Source: Citreicoccus inhibens
GTDB lineage: Bacteria; Myxococcota; Myxococcia; Myxococcales; Myxococcaceae
Reading direction: 5' to 3'
NCBI RefSeq assembly: GCF_019039035.1
Contig: NZ_JAHNZT010000006.1
Location: 62,001-126,000, forward strand
DNA: 64,000 nucleotides
Shown here: one piece after another, positions 33,113-41,716 of the stretch
How the letters are laid out: every line of letters begins with the position of its first letter
Numbering within the stretch: position 1 is the stretch's first letter
Translations under genes and position numbers: made by a program
The notes under the pieces: model-generated
Told to the model about the DNA's origin: nothing
The model's database searches: none
The model's input: the letters and a program-made list of their open reading frames with translations, nothing else

Positions 33113-34450
33113 CTACAGCACGAAGCGAGACAGCAGCGTCTCCGGCCGAGGGTCCTGCGTCCACGCGTCCAGCACCGCGCGCGCGGGCGAGCGGCCCGAC
33201 GCGGCCACCTCCGCCAGCGGCGCGAGCAGCGGCGCGTCCGCGGGATCCAACCGCTCCAAGCCGCGCTTCGCGATGGCCACCATCTCCGCGGCCAGCGCGC
33301 TCAGTGACTGCGCCCCCAGCTTGCCCTCGAGCCCCTCGCGGCGCGCGGTGTCGTGGAACGCCTGGTGCTGCGCGAAGGTGAGCTTCGGCAAGAGGTTCCC
33401 GGCCTCCTCCAACGCGGTGGCGTCGTAGAGGATGCCGCGCCACAGCGCCCCCAGCGCACCCGTCATCGCCGCACTGGCGCAGTCCGCGCCGCGCACCTCC
33501 AGCACCTTCTTCAACCGCACCTCGGGGAAGAGCGTGGACAGGTGGTCCGTCCAGTCGCCCAGGTCCGGCGGTTGCCCCTCGAAGCCCTCCTTCATGAGCT
33601 GGCGGAAGGTGAGCTTGGGATAGAGGTACTGCCCGTTGCGGCGCAGGAAGAGCAGCGGCGCATCGATGGCCCAGTCGACATAGGCCTTGTACGAGAACGA
33701 GCCATCGAACCACGACGGCAGGTAGCCACAGCGCGTGGGGTCCACCTCTTCCCAAACGCGGCTGCGGAACGACATGTAGCCCGAGGGCTTGCCCTCCAGG
33801 AGCGGGCTGTTGGCGTAGAGCGCCACGAGCAGCGGGGCCAGCCGCGCCACCGTCACGGTCTTGCGCACACAGTCCGCCTCGTCCGCCCAGTCCAGCGACA
33901 CCTGTCCGGTGGACGTCATCAGCATCATGTTCAGCGCCAGCCGGCCGCGCTCCGGCAACGTGCGCCGCATGACGAGGTAGCGCGTCTTGGGCATCCACGG
34001 CATCTCCGCCGTCGTGCCCGTGGGGCGGTAGCCCAGCGCCACCAGGCGCAGGCCCAGCGACTCGGCAGCGGCCTTGGCCTCGGCGAGGTGGCCCAGGTTC
34101 TCCGCGTGCGCCTCGCGGGCCGTGCGGAAGGGACTGCCGGACAATTCCAGCTGCCCGCCCGGCTCCAGCGAGATGGCGGCCATGCCGCGCTGCAACGCGA
34201 TGACAGGGGACTCCGGCGTCTCGCGGAACGGCTGGTACCCCGCGGGTTCCATCCGACCGAGCAGGGCGCCAATCCCGGAGGCGCCCTCATAGGGCACGGG
34301 CTGGGCCGACGCGGCGGGGTAGACAAACTTCTCGTGCTCCAAACCCAGCCGATGCTCGGACCGGGGCTTTTCCGCACTGCGGAAGCCGTCCACGAGCATG
34401 TCGACGGAGGTGATGGGCTCGGAGGTCGCGCGCTTGAGGTCGAGGGACAT
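33113..34450 (-). CDS. Glutamate-cysteine ligase, GCS2/plant type
   Basis: 445 residues. 'RSEHRLGLEHEKFVYP' (G-x-E-x-E-K-F) near residue 30, 'ISLEPGGQLELSGSPF' at about 95, and 'MLMTSTGQVSLDWADE' are signature blocks of the class III (plant and alphaproteobacterial) gamma-glutamylcysteine synthetases. 'LEVRGADCASAAMTGALGAL' follows towards the C-terminus. It catalyses the ATP-dependent joining of Glu and Cys, the first step of glutathione synthesis. No gshB lies nearby. Divergent from the EI24-type gene across 59 bp that includes a CTATATAA patch. Confidence 0.93.
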   Translation of the reverse strand: MSLDLKRATSEPITSVDMLVDGFRSAEKPRSEHRLGLEHEKFVYPAASAQPVPYEGASGIGALLGRMEPAGYQPFRETPESPVIALQRGMAAISLEPGGQLELSGSPFRTAREAHAENLGHLAEAKAAAESLGLRLVALGYRPTGTTAEMPWMPKTRYLVMRRTLPERGRLALNMMLMTSTGQVSLDWADEADCVRKTVTVARLAPLLVALYANSPLLEGKPSGYMSFRSRVWEEVDPTRCGYLPSWFDGSFSYKAYVDWAIDAPLLFLRRNGQYLYPKLTFRQLMKEGFEGQPPDLGDWTDHLSTLFPEVRLKKVLEVRGADCASAAMTGALGALWRGILYDATALEEAGNLLPKLTFAQHQAFHDTARREGLEGKLGAQSLSALAAEMVAIAKRGLERLDPADAPLLAPLAEVAASGRSPARAVLDAWTQDPRPETLLSRFVL

Positions 34451-34509
34451 GTGGGCGCCCTATATAACGGGGGGACTGGACCTCGCCCTCATTTGAGCAT
34501 TCTCGCGCC

Positions 34510-35337
34510 ATGAGCCCCCCCTCCCCCGTCGTTCCCGCCATCGCCCCCCAGGCCCGCCTGTCGGATTTCTTCCAGGGGCTGGGGCTGCTCGGACGCGCGT
34601 TCCGGCTCGCGTTCGGCTCCCGGCGTCTCTTCCTCCTGTCCGCCGCCTGCGCCGTCATCACCGCCGTGGCGCTGGTGGGGCTCGCCGTCGTCCTCTACCG
34701 CTACGCGCCCGGGCTCCTGGAGTCACTCTGGACCAAGCCCGAGTCCTGGTACGGCCGCATGGGCTGGTACCTCGTGCTGGTGTTGACGGCCCTCGTCGCC
34801 TGGGTGGTGGGCGCCAACGTGGTGCCGCCGGTGCTCCTCGCGCCGCTGCAGGACCCGCTGTCCGAGGCCACCGAGGCCGAGTGCGGCAACGAGGCAGTCC
34901 CCCCCTTCACCCTGGCCGGCTTCGTCCGCGGCACCGTCACCGGGGTGCTCCATACCCTGGCGCGGGTGGCGTTCCTGATGCTGGGGCTGCTCGTCCTGAT
35001 GCCCCTTCACCTGGTGCCGGGCGTGGGCAGCATCGCGTTCACGGTGCTCGCCAGCCTGTGGACCATGCTGTGGATGGCTGGCGAACACCTGGCCGCGCCC
35101 ATGACGCGCCACCTCTACCCCTTTGCCCAGGTGCGCCGCATGCTGCGCGAGCGAGCGGCCCTGTGCCTGGGCTTTGGAGCGGGCGTCTACGTCCTGCTCT
35201 GGGTGCCCATCCTCAACACCTTCTTCCTCCCGGTGGCCATCATCGGCGGGACGCTTCTGTACCGCGGCCTGCGCGCGGCCGGCGCGCTGCCTCCGCCCCC
35301 CGATGCGGGACCCGCGCGCTCGCTCCCCATGAAATAA
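34510..35337 (+). CDS. EI24-domain (CysZ-like) integral membrane protein
   Basis: 275 residues. 'LSDFFQGLGLLGRAFRLAFG' at the N-terminus is the family's entry helix. Four to five hydrophobic segments follow (about 40-65, 88-112, 150-175, 180-200, 225-255), with the typical 'PLQDPLSEATEAECG' and 'PILNTFFLPVAIIGGTLLY' motifs. Bacterial relatives include the sulfate permease CysZ, but no cysteine-biosynthesis gene is adjacent apart from the divergent glutamate-cysteine ligase. Sulfate uptake is therefore suggestive, not shown. Confidence 0.85.
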   Translation: MSPPSPVVPAIAPQARLSDFFQGLGLLGRAFRLAFGSRRLFLLSAACAVITAVALVGLAVVLYRYAPGLLESLWTKPESWYGRMGWYLVLVLTALVAWVVGANVVPPVLLAPLQDPLSEATEAECGNEAVPPFTLAGFVRGTVTGVLHTLARVAFLMLGLLVLMPLHLVPGVGSIAFTVLASLWTMLWMAGEHLAAPMTRHLYPFAQVRRMLRERAALCLGFGAGVYVLLWVPILNTFFLPVAIIGGTLLYRGLRAAGALPPPPDAGPARSLPMK

Positions 35338-35550
35338 AGGGGCGCTCCACGTGTCTGGCCACAGCGGGCGGGAACGCATTGCCCGCCGAAGACGTTCTCG
35401 ATCCTCGGCAGCGGGCGATGCCTTGAAGCACCGGGAACCCGTGATTAGGCTTGGCCGGCTGCCCCCAGTGCCTGTTTTTCGCCGTCAACCTTTCGGATTC
35501 ACAAGGCTTTCTCGCAACAACCCGGGGCGCCGAAAACCGCTCCAGCTTGG
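35338..35550. other. Intergenic region before the carboxy-terminal protease gene
   Basis: 213 bp between same-strand genes. It contains no convincing intrinsic terminator for the EI24 gene and no clear promoter, only a relatively AT-rich patch (about 35470-35515) that could host one. Confidence 0.3.
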
Positions 35551-38500
35551 ATGAATCAAATGCCGCGCATTTTCCGCCGGATCATCGCCGTCGCCGTGCT
35601 CCTTGGCGCCTGGGCCTTCGCGGGCAGCGACCGCGCGCCCTTGCCGCTCACCCTGGGAGCTGCCGAGGCGGGGCAAGGCTCCTGGGACGGGGCCCTGCCT
35701 TCCCAGGGCAAGGGTGAGAAGGCCCCGCACGACCTCAACAGCCTCCGCGTGCTCACGAAGGTCATCCTGTACGTCAAGGAGAACTACGTCGACCCCAAGC
35801 GGGTGAAGCCCAAGGAGATGATGATCTCCTCGCTGGAGTACGTGGAGAAGAGCGTCCCGGACGTGCTGGTGGATGGCAACGCCGACGCCGGCAAGCTCAC
35901 CGTCAACGTCAACGGCAAGACGCGCGAGTTCGACATCTCCCACGTGGACTCGCTGTGGAAGATGTCCTTCGCACTGAAGGACGTCTTCGACTTCCTGTCC
36001 AAGAACATGCGGCCCATCGAGGACACGCGGGACATCGAGTACGCGGCGGTCAACGGCATGCTGTCCACGTTGGATCCGCACTCGGTGCTGCTGCGCCCGG
36101 AGCTGTACCGGGAGATGAAGCTGTCCACCAAGGGTGAGTTCGGCGGCCTGGGCTTCGTCATCCAGATGAAGGAGGGCAACCTCACCGTGGTGAAGGTGCT
36201 GCCCAAGACGCCCGCGGCGCGCGCCGGCATCCAGAAGGACGACCGCATCAAGAAGATTGGCGAGGAGTCCACCGTCAACATGGACCTCAACGAGGCCGTG
36301 TCCAAGCTGCGCGGTCCGGTGGACAGCAAGATCACCATCACCGTAGAGCGCGAGGGCTGGGACAAGCCGCGCGTCATGACGCTGGCGCGCGCGATGATCT
36401 CCATCGAGAGCGTGCAGCACAAGCTCCTGGCTGGCGGCGTGGGCTACGTGCGGCTGAAGAACTTCCAGGGCAACACCACGCGCGACCTGGAGGCCGCGAT
36501 GACGGACATGCGGCGCGTGGCCGAGACCAAGGGCGGCTTCAAGGGCCTGGTGCTCGACCTGCGCGGCAACCCCGGCGGTCTGCTGGAGCAGGCCATCCAG
36601 GTGTCCGACACGTTCGTGTCCAACGGCACCATCGTCGCGACGGTGGGCCTGTCGGACAAGCTGCGCGAGGAGAAGCGCGCGCACCCCACCGAGGGCGAGG
36701 AGAACTACCCCATCGCGGTGCTGGTGAACGCGGGCAGCGCCTCGGCCTCCGAGATTGTCGCGGGCGCGCTGAAGAACCTGAACCGCGCGGTCATCATCGG
36801 GCGGCAGACGTTCGGCAAGGGCAGCGTGCAGGTGCTGTACGACTTCCCGGATGACAGCGCGCTCAAGCTGACCATCGCCAAGTACCTGACGCCCGGCGAC
36901 GTCTCCATCCAGGAGGTGGGCATCGTCCCGGACATCCAGCTGGTTCCCACGCGCGTCACCGCGGAGCGCCTGGACGTGTTCGCGCCGCGCAAGAGCATGG
37001 GCGAGGCGGACCTGGATCAGCACTTCAGCAACCCGGACTCCACCACCGCGGCCAAGAAGCGCGAGGACGTGCTGGACCGCGAGAAGCCGTGGGAGAGCAT
37101 CAAGTACCTGAAGATTGATGAGAAGGCGCAGCAGGCCGCCATCGCCAAGAAGGAAGAGGCGGCGAAGAAGGCCGAGCCCAAGGTGGCCGCGAAGGACGCC
37201 AAGGACGCGAAGGACAAGCGCGCGCACGGCGAGCATGATCCGCTGCTGGACGTGGACGTGGCCGGCCAGGGCGAGGACCTGGATGACCAGCTCGACGCGG
37301 AGTCCCAGGAGGAGATCAAGGAGGACTTCGAGGTCCAGTTCGCGCGGGACTTCGTGCTCCGCGTGCCGGCCAACACGCGCCCGCAGCAGCTCGCGCAGGG
37401 CAAGGCGTTCATCGAGCAGCGCCGTCAGGAAGAGGAGCAGCGCATCAACGGCGCCATCGGCGCGCTCGGGGTGGACTGGAGCGCGGGCCCCACGCCCAAG
37501 AACGTGAAGCTCGACGCGAGCTTCTCGCCGGGCGCGGACCAGAAGGTGCTGGCCGGCGAGATGCTGGAGATGGTGCTGACGGCGGAGAACAAGGGCACCG
37601 AGCCGCTCAAGCGCGTGCGCGCGTGGACGGACAGCGACAACGGCATCCTGGATCGCCGCGAGTTCGTCTTCGGCGCGCTCAACCCGGGCGAGAAGAAGTC
37701 CTGGAAGGTGCAGGTCCGCCTGCCCAAGGACCTCACCAGCCGCCGCGACGAGGTGAAGGTGAAGTTCGTGGACGACAACGGCCCGCTGCCCGAGACGCTC
37801 GTGTCCGAGCTGAGCTTCCTGGAGCTGCCCCGCCCGTCGTTCGCCTTCAACTGGCAGGTGGTGGATGACTGCGCCGAGTGCAACGGCGACGGCGTGGTCC
37901 AGCGCGGTGAGGACGTCTCGGTGATTCTGGACGTCACCAACACGGGCGCGGGCCCGGCGCTGGACTCGTTCGCGCAGATCAAGAATGGCGGCGACGCGAA
38001 CATCTTCATCGAGAAGGGGCGCTTCAAGCTGGGCGAGCTCAAGCCCGGCGAGACGAAGACGGCGCGCTTCCAGCTCGAGGTGAAGAAGGGCTTCAAGGGC
38101 GACACCTTCCCGCTGAAGCTGGCCATCCTCGACGAGCCGCTGGAGGAGTTCGTGCTGGAGAAGCTCCAGTTGCCGGTGAAGGACGCGCCCGTCGCCACGC
38201 TGGAGGCCAAGAAGGGCCTGGTGCGTGTGGCGGACAAGGCGGAGATCCTCGGCGCGCCCACGTCGGACGCGCGTCCGGTGGCGCGGCTGCCCCAGGGCAC
38301 CGTGCTGACCTCCACCGCGGTGACGAAGGGCTACTACAAGGTCGAGCTGGACAAGGACCGGGTGGGCTTCGTGCGCGCGCAGGATGCCCGCGAGGTGAAG
38401 ACGGGCCGCGCCACGCCGCCCAAGAGCATCGCGTGGGCCACCACGCACCAGCCGCCGGAGATCAAGCTGGACGCGGACCCGTCGCACGGGGGGCTCGTCA

Positions 38501-38811
38501 CGAATGGTGACAAGTTCACGCTTTCCGGCACGGTGAAGGACCCCAACGGGCTGCTCGACGTGTACGTCCTGGTGAACGACCAGAAGGTCTACTTCAAGGC
38601 GGTGGACCCCAAGGGCGGCGAGCCCAACACGCTGAAGTTCTCCACGGACTTCCAGCTCAAGGAGGGCAACAACAACGTGCTGGTGGTGGCGCGAGAGAGC
38701 ACGGAGTTCGCCAGCCGCCGCACGCTCGTCATCCGCCGCCGCCCGGCGGAGGTGGCGCAGAAGGTGAGTGCGCCGTCCACGGCCACCGCCACGCCGGTGA
38801 AGCCGCAGTAG
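35551..38811 (+). CDS. S41-family carboxy-terminal processing protease with a long C-terminal extension
   Basis: 1086 residues, about twice the usual CtpA/Prc-like length. Signal sequence or anchor at 5-25, then an N-terminal helical region and a PDZ domain ('GFVIQMKEGNLTVVKVLPKT', about 200-285). The S41 core has S396-S400 in 'NAGSASASEIVAGAL' and catalytic K423 in 'IGRQTFGKGSVQ'. After a Lys/Ala-rich charged linker (about 510-570) come beta-rich segments at about 640-880 resembling CARDB/Ig-like repeats, an SH3-like stretch (about 885-950) and a final Ig-like domain. Periplasmic or outer-face proteolysis is expected; the extra domains may bind envelope partners. A strong terminator follows. 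Alternative ATG three codons in. Confidence 0.93.
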   Translation: MNQMPRIFRRIIAVAVLLGAWAFAGSDRAPLPLTLGAAEAGQGSWDGALPSQGKGEKAPHDLNSLRVLTKVILYVKENYVDPKRVKPKEMMISSLEYVEKSVPDVLVDGNADAGKLTVNVNGKTREFDISHVDSLWKMSFALKDVFDFLSKNMRPIEDTRDIEYAAVNGMLSTLDPHSVLLRPELYREMKLSTKGEFGGLGFVIQMKEGNLTVVKVLPKTPAARAGIQKDDRIKKIGEESTVNMDLNEAVSKLRGPVDSKITITVEREGWDKPRVMTLARAMISIESVQHKLLAGGVGYVRLKNFQGNTTRDLEAAMTDMRRVAETKGGFKGLVLDLRGNPGGLLEQAIQVSDTFVSNGTIVATVGLSDKLREEKRAHPTEGEENYPIAVLVNAGSASASEIVAGALKNLNRAVIIGRQTFGKGSVQVLYDFPDDSALKLTIAKYLTPGDVSIQEVGIVPDIQLVPTRVTAERLDVFAPRKSMGEADLDQHFSNPDSTTAAKKREDVLDREKPWESIKYLKIDEKAQQAAIAKKEEAAKKAEPKVAAKDAKDAKDKRAHGEHDPLLDVDVAGQGEDLDDQLDAESQEEIKEDFEVQFARDFVLRVPANTRPQQLAQGKAFIEQRRQEEEQRINGAIGALGVDWSAGPTPKNVKLDASFSPGADQKVLAGEMLEMVLTAENKGTEPLKRVRAWTDSDNGILDRREFVFGALNPGEKKSWKVQVRLPKDLTSRRDEVKVKFVDDNGPLPETLVSELSFLELPRPSFAFNWQVVDDCAECNGDGVVQRGEDVSVILDVTNTGAGPALDSFAQIKNGGDANIFIEKGRFKLGELKPGETKTARFQLEVKKGFKGDTFPLKLAILDEPLEEFVLEKLQLPVKDAPVATLEAKKGLVRVADKAEILGAPTSDARPVARLPQGTVLTSTAVTKGYYKVELDKDRVGFVRAQDAREVKTGRATPPKSIAWATTHQPPEIKLDADPSHGGLVTNGDKFTLSGTVKDPNGLLDVYVLVNDQKVYFKAVDPKGGEPNTLKFSTDFQLKEGNNNVLVVARESTEFASRRTLVIRRRPAEVAQKVSAPSTATATPVKPQ

Positions 38812-38839
38812 CCAGCGCGACTGCGCGGTCCGCCTGACT

Positions 38840-38898
38840 CGGGCGGCCTTGCTCCAACTTCCCCACCGGGGTGCTGGAGCAAGGCCGCCCGTTTTGTT
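38840..38898 (+). terminator. Rho-independent terminator after the carboxy-terminal protease
   Basis: A 17-bp perfect inverted repeat (38840-38856 with 38875-38891, 18-base loop) is followed directly by TTTTGTT. This is the most convincing intrinsic terminator in the window. Confidence 0.88.
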
Positions 38899-38979
38899 GA
38901 CGCTCCAGGTGGGCCGGGTCTAGCGTCCGGCGCGGTGGGCGCCTCCGGGCCGCGCGCGCCCGGGAGGCGGTGACCCCAG

Positions 38980-39897
38980 ATGCGGACGTTCAGTCGGTGG
39001 ATTGCGCTCGCGACGGTGTTGTCGGGAATGACCGCGTACGCGGATGACAACGACCTGCACATCTCGCAGTTCGGCAACCCGCGCACGGGCGAGGGCGTCG
39101 TCAACGGGAGCGCGACGGCCAACGCGGACTTCCGCGCGTTCGCCCGCACGTTCGCGGCGGTGATGACGTCCACCAACCTGATGCCGCCGCAGACCACGGG
39201 GCACTCGGGCTACGCGCTCAACATGGAGTTGTCCGTGGTGTCGCTGCCGGACACGGTCCGCATCCCCACGGAGAAGGCGCAGCCGGGCACGGTGCTGGTG
39301 CCCTCGCTCCACGTGCGCAAGGGCCTGCCGTTCTCGCTGGAGCTGGGCGGGCGCGTGGGCTGGGTGGAGAAGAGCCGGATGGTGACGGCCACGGGCGAGG
39401 TGAAGTGGGCCATCAACGAGGGCTTCACCTACCTGCCCGACGTGGGCGTCCGCGGGCACGTGACGAAGCTGTTCGGCGCACATGACCTGGACCTGACCAC
39501 GCTCGGCGTGGACATCGGCATCGGCAAGCAGTTCCCCATCGGCGGCATGGTGACGCTGACGCCGTACGGCGGCCTGGACTTCGTGATGGTGGGCGCTACC
39601 TCGCGCACGCTCCAGTTCGACACGGGGCAGACCCTCGACGATTCGCTCGCGGACAACTCGCGCGCCGCGCTGGTGAACGCCGCCGCGTACCAGAAGGTCT
39701 CTTTCGGCGACAACATGAACCAGCGCCTCTACGGCGGCGCGCGCTTCATCGGCGGCGCGCTGCAGTTGGGCGTGGAGCTGTCGCTGACGCGCACGGGCAG
39801 CGTGGACATGCCCACGGGCACGGACCCGTCCGTGACGGAGAGCCGGGGCCTCCCCGCGGTCTTCTCCGTCAACACCACGCTGGGCCTCGACTTCTAG
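38980..39897 (+). CDS. Probable outer-membrane barrel protein
   Basis: 305 residues. A signal peptide (about 1-21, 'TVLSGMTAYA' before 'DDND') precedes a Gly- and aromatic-containing series of likely beta strands ('SLELGGRVGWVEKSRMVTAT', 'TLTPYGGLDFVMVGATS', 'LYGGARFIGGALQLGVELSL'). The last residues 'TTLGLDF' end in Phe, as outer-membrane barrels usually do. A purine-rich GGGAGG lies 11-12 bases before the ATG. No family recognised. The stop codon shares a CTAG with the convergent glycerophosphodiesterase stop. Confidence 0.75.
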   Translation: MRTFSRWIALATVLSGMTAYADDNDLHISQFGNPRTGEGVVNGSATANADFRAFARTFAAVMTSTNLMPPQTTGHSGYALNMELSVVSLPDTVRIPTEKAQPGTVLVPSLHVRKGLPFSLELGGRVGWVEKSRMVTATGEVKWAINEGFTYLPDVGVRGHVTKLFGAHDLDLTTLGVDIGIGKQFPIGGMVTLTPYGGLDFVMVGATSRTLQFDTGQTLDDSLADNSRAALVNAAAYQKVSFGDNMNQRLYGGARFIGGALQLGVELSLTRTGSVDMPTGTDPSVTESRGLPAVFSVNTTLGLDF

Positions 39898-40616
39898 GCG
39901 CCGCGCAGGGCCGCGCGCATCAGGCCCGGGCGGTTGGTGATGAGGTAGGAGACCCCCAGCGCGTCCAACTCCTGGGCGCGCTCGGGCGAGTCCACCGTCC
40001 ACGCCGCCACACGCAGGCCCGCCGCGTGCCATGCCGCCATGCGCTCCTGGGTGCACGCCTCGTGGAACGGGTGCACCGAGTGCGAGGACACCAGCGGGCT
40101 CAGCACATGGGCCTGAGGCGTCCAGGACTTGTCCGGGTCGATGAGGAAGCCGCGCCGCAAGGAGGCATCCGCGGCGGCGAGCCGGAAGAGGCACAGCGGG
40201 TTGAAGCTGGAGACGACCACGCGCTCGGCCATGTCCCGCCCGCGCACCAGCTCCGCGACGCGACGCGCGAGCCCGCCGTCATCGAAGCGGTCGCACTTCA
40301 GCTCGATGTTGACCAGGAAGTGGTCCGGCAGCGCGTCCAGCACCTCCTCCAGCAAAGGGATGCGCGCCGGCGCGAAGCCCAGCGAGGAGCCCACGTCCGC
40401 GCGCTGGAGCTTCCACCACGGCGTGTCTCGCACCTCCCAGGGCTGCCCCGAAAGCCGCTCCAGTCGCTCATCGTGGCACACCACCACCTCGCCGGAGGCG
40501 CACACCATCGCGTCCAGCTCGATGCCATCCGCGCCCTGACGCACGGCCTCCGCGAAGGCCTCCAGGGTGTTCTCGGGGGCGTCAGCGCTGGCACCTCGGT
40601 GGGCGAGCAGGAGCAT
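39894..40616 (-). CDS. Glycerophosphodiester phosphodiesterase (GDPD family)
   Basis: 240 residues starting 'MLLLAHRGASADAPENTLEA', the GDPD signature: catalytic His with the H-R-G and E-N-T motif. 'GADGIELDAMVCASGEVVVC' and 'HDERLERLSG' supply the metal-binding E-x-D and second His. 'HFLVNIELK' and 'RVVVSSFNPLCL' are further family blocks. It hydrolyses glycerophosphodiesters from phospholipid turnover to sn-glycerol 3-phosphate and an alcohol. No signal peptide, so cytoplasmic (UgpQ-like). Convergent with the barrel protein gene, the two stops overlapping within CTAG. Confidence 0.93.
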   Translation of the reverse strand: MLLLAHRGASADAPENTLEAFAEAVRQGADGIELDAMVCASGEVVVCHDERLERLSGQPWEVRDTPWWKLQRADVGSSLGFAPARIPLLEEVLDALPDHFLVNIELKCDRFDDGGLARRVAELVRGRDMAERVVVSSFNPLCLFRLAAADASLRRGFLIDPDKSWTPQAHVLSPLVSSHSVHPFHEACTQERMAAWHAAGLRVAAWTVDSPERAQELDALGVSYLITNRPGLMRAALRGA

Positions 40617-40732
40617 GGCGGCCAGTCTGCGCCGGAATCCCGCCGGGCGGGCAGACTCTTGTGGGGTGGCGCGTTCGCCGCCGGACGCGCGGCTTGCCTC
40701 CCCTCGCCCTTTGCTGCACTGTGCCCCGCATC

Positions 40733-40954
40733 ATGCTGGGCCTCGGCGAGCTCATCGTTCTCGGATTCATCCTGCTGGTCGTCTTCTCGGCGTCGAGGAT
40801 GGGGCAGCTCGGCAACGCGGTGGGCAAGTTCGTCTACTCGTTCCGCAAGGCCTCGCGCGGGCAGGACCTGGTGGACGCCAAGCAGCTGCCCACCAGCCGC
40901 CGCGGCTCCAGCGACGCCGAGTTCACCGAGGGCCCGAAGGACCGCCGTCCGTAG
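40733..40954 (+). CDS. tatA: TatA/E-like twin-arginine translocase subunit
   Basis: 73 residues. Short N-terminus 'MLGLGELIVLGFILLVVF' gives one membrane helix with the conserved early Glu (E6), followed by the hinge 'SASRMGQLGNAVGKFVYSFR', an amphipathic helix and a charged, disordered tail. This is the TatA layout, but the usual F-G after the helix is replaced by F-S. TatA forms the pore that moves folded RR-signal proteins with TatC. No tatB or tatC is adjacent. A GTG at 40721 would add four residues. Convergent with the repeat-protein gene, 3 bp from its end. Confidence 0.85.
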   Translation: MLGLGELIVLGFILLVVFSASRMGQLGNAVGKFVYSFRKASRGQDLVDAKQLPTSRRGSSDAEFTEGPKDRRP

Positions 40955-40957
40955 GCG

Positions 40958-41710
40958 CTAGCGCCCGAGCGGAACCTCGGTGAGCAACCGGGTCGCCTGC
41001 TCACGCAGCGCGGAGTGCACGCTCGTGTCCGAGGCCAGCTCGCGCAGGTCCGCCGCGTTGAGCAGCGGGACGAGCTTGGCGCCGATATCCACCGGCAGGT
41101 AGGGATTGAAGACGAGCGCGCGCCGCACCGCGTGGCGAACGGACCAGCGCGGCGACCTCCAGATTTCCACCAAGGGCTCGGGACGCGCGGGGCGCCGCGC
41201 GGCGATGCGCACCACCAGTTCCTCGGTGAGGCGCGGGTTGATGAGCACGTTGCGCAGCACGGACGGGTCGCTCACCGTGGCGAGCCGCGAGAGCACGTCC
41301 GGGTCGCGCGTCAGCCGGGCCTGCTGCTTGAGGTGTCCGAGCGGTTGACTGAAGGCCAGCGCATCCGAGCGGGCCGCCGCATCCGCGTCGAACTCGCGCC
41401 GAGCCGGCCCCTTCGCGAACAGGTCCGCCACCGACTCCAGGGACTGCACGTGCGCCAGGCGCTTGAGCGCGGCCGCGTGCGGGATGTTCTCCGACTCCTC
41501 GGCGAGCGCGGCCATGAAGTCCGGCAGCACGCAGGTGGCCGGCTCCCAGCCCTCGCGGGACAACAGGAGCAAGTGACCGATGAGCTCGTTGGCGTCGAGC
41601 GGATCCCTCCGCGCCAGCTCGCGCGCGGCGGCCTTGCGGCGCACGCCCGGGCCCCCCGCGAGGGCGTGCAGGTGGCGCGCGGTGGTGCGGGCCTCGTCCA
41701 GCGTGGCCAT
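40958..41710 (-). CDS. Alpha-helical repeat protein of unknown function
   Basis: 250 residues, Ala/Leu/Arg-rich and all-helical, without a signal peptide. The second half resembles leucine-rich repeat variant or HEAT-like units ('RDPDVLSRLATVSDPSVLRN', 'PRLTEELVVRIAARRPARPE', 'SPRWSVRHAVRRALVFNPYL'), each with the pattern N/D-P-x-L/T-x-x-x-L. Protein-protein interaction is likely. The gene follows the zinc-ribbon protein gene with 6 bp spacing on the minus strand, so the two are probably one operon. Confidence 0.75.
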   Translation of the reverse strand: MATLDEARTTARHLHALAGGPGVRRKAAARELARRDPLDANELIGHLLLLSREGWEPATCVLPDFMAALAEESENIPHAAALKRLAHVQSLESVADLFAKGPARREFDADAAARSDALAFSQPLGHLKQQARLTRDPDVLSRLATVSDPSVLRNVLINPRLTEELVVRIAARRPARPEPLVEIWRSPRWSVRHAVRRALVFNPYLPVDIGAKLVPLLNAADLRELASDTSVHSALREQATRLLTEVPLGR

Positions 41711-41716
41711 GCCCTG

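Noticed and set aside
35485-38487. 1000-residue antisense frame opposite the carboxy-terminal protease
   Set aside because: Same artefact type; repetitive Arg/Leu/Val/His with no motif, and it runs through the promoter region.
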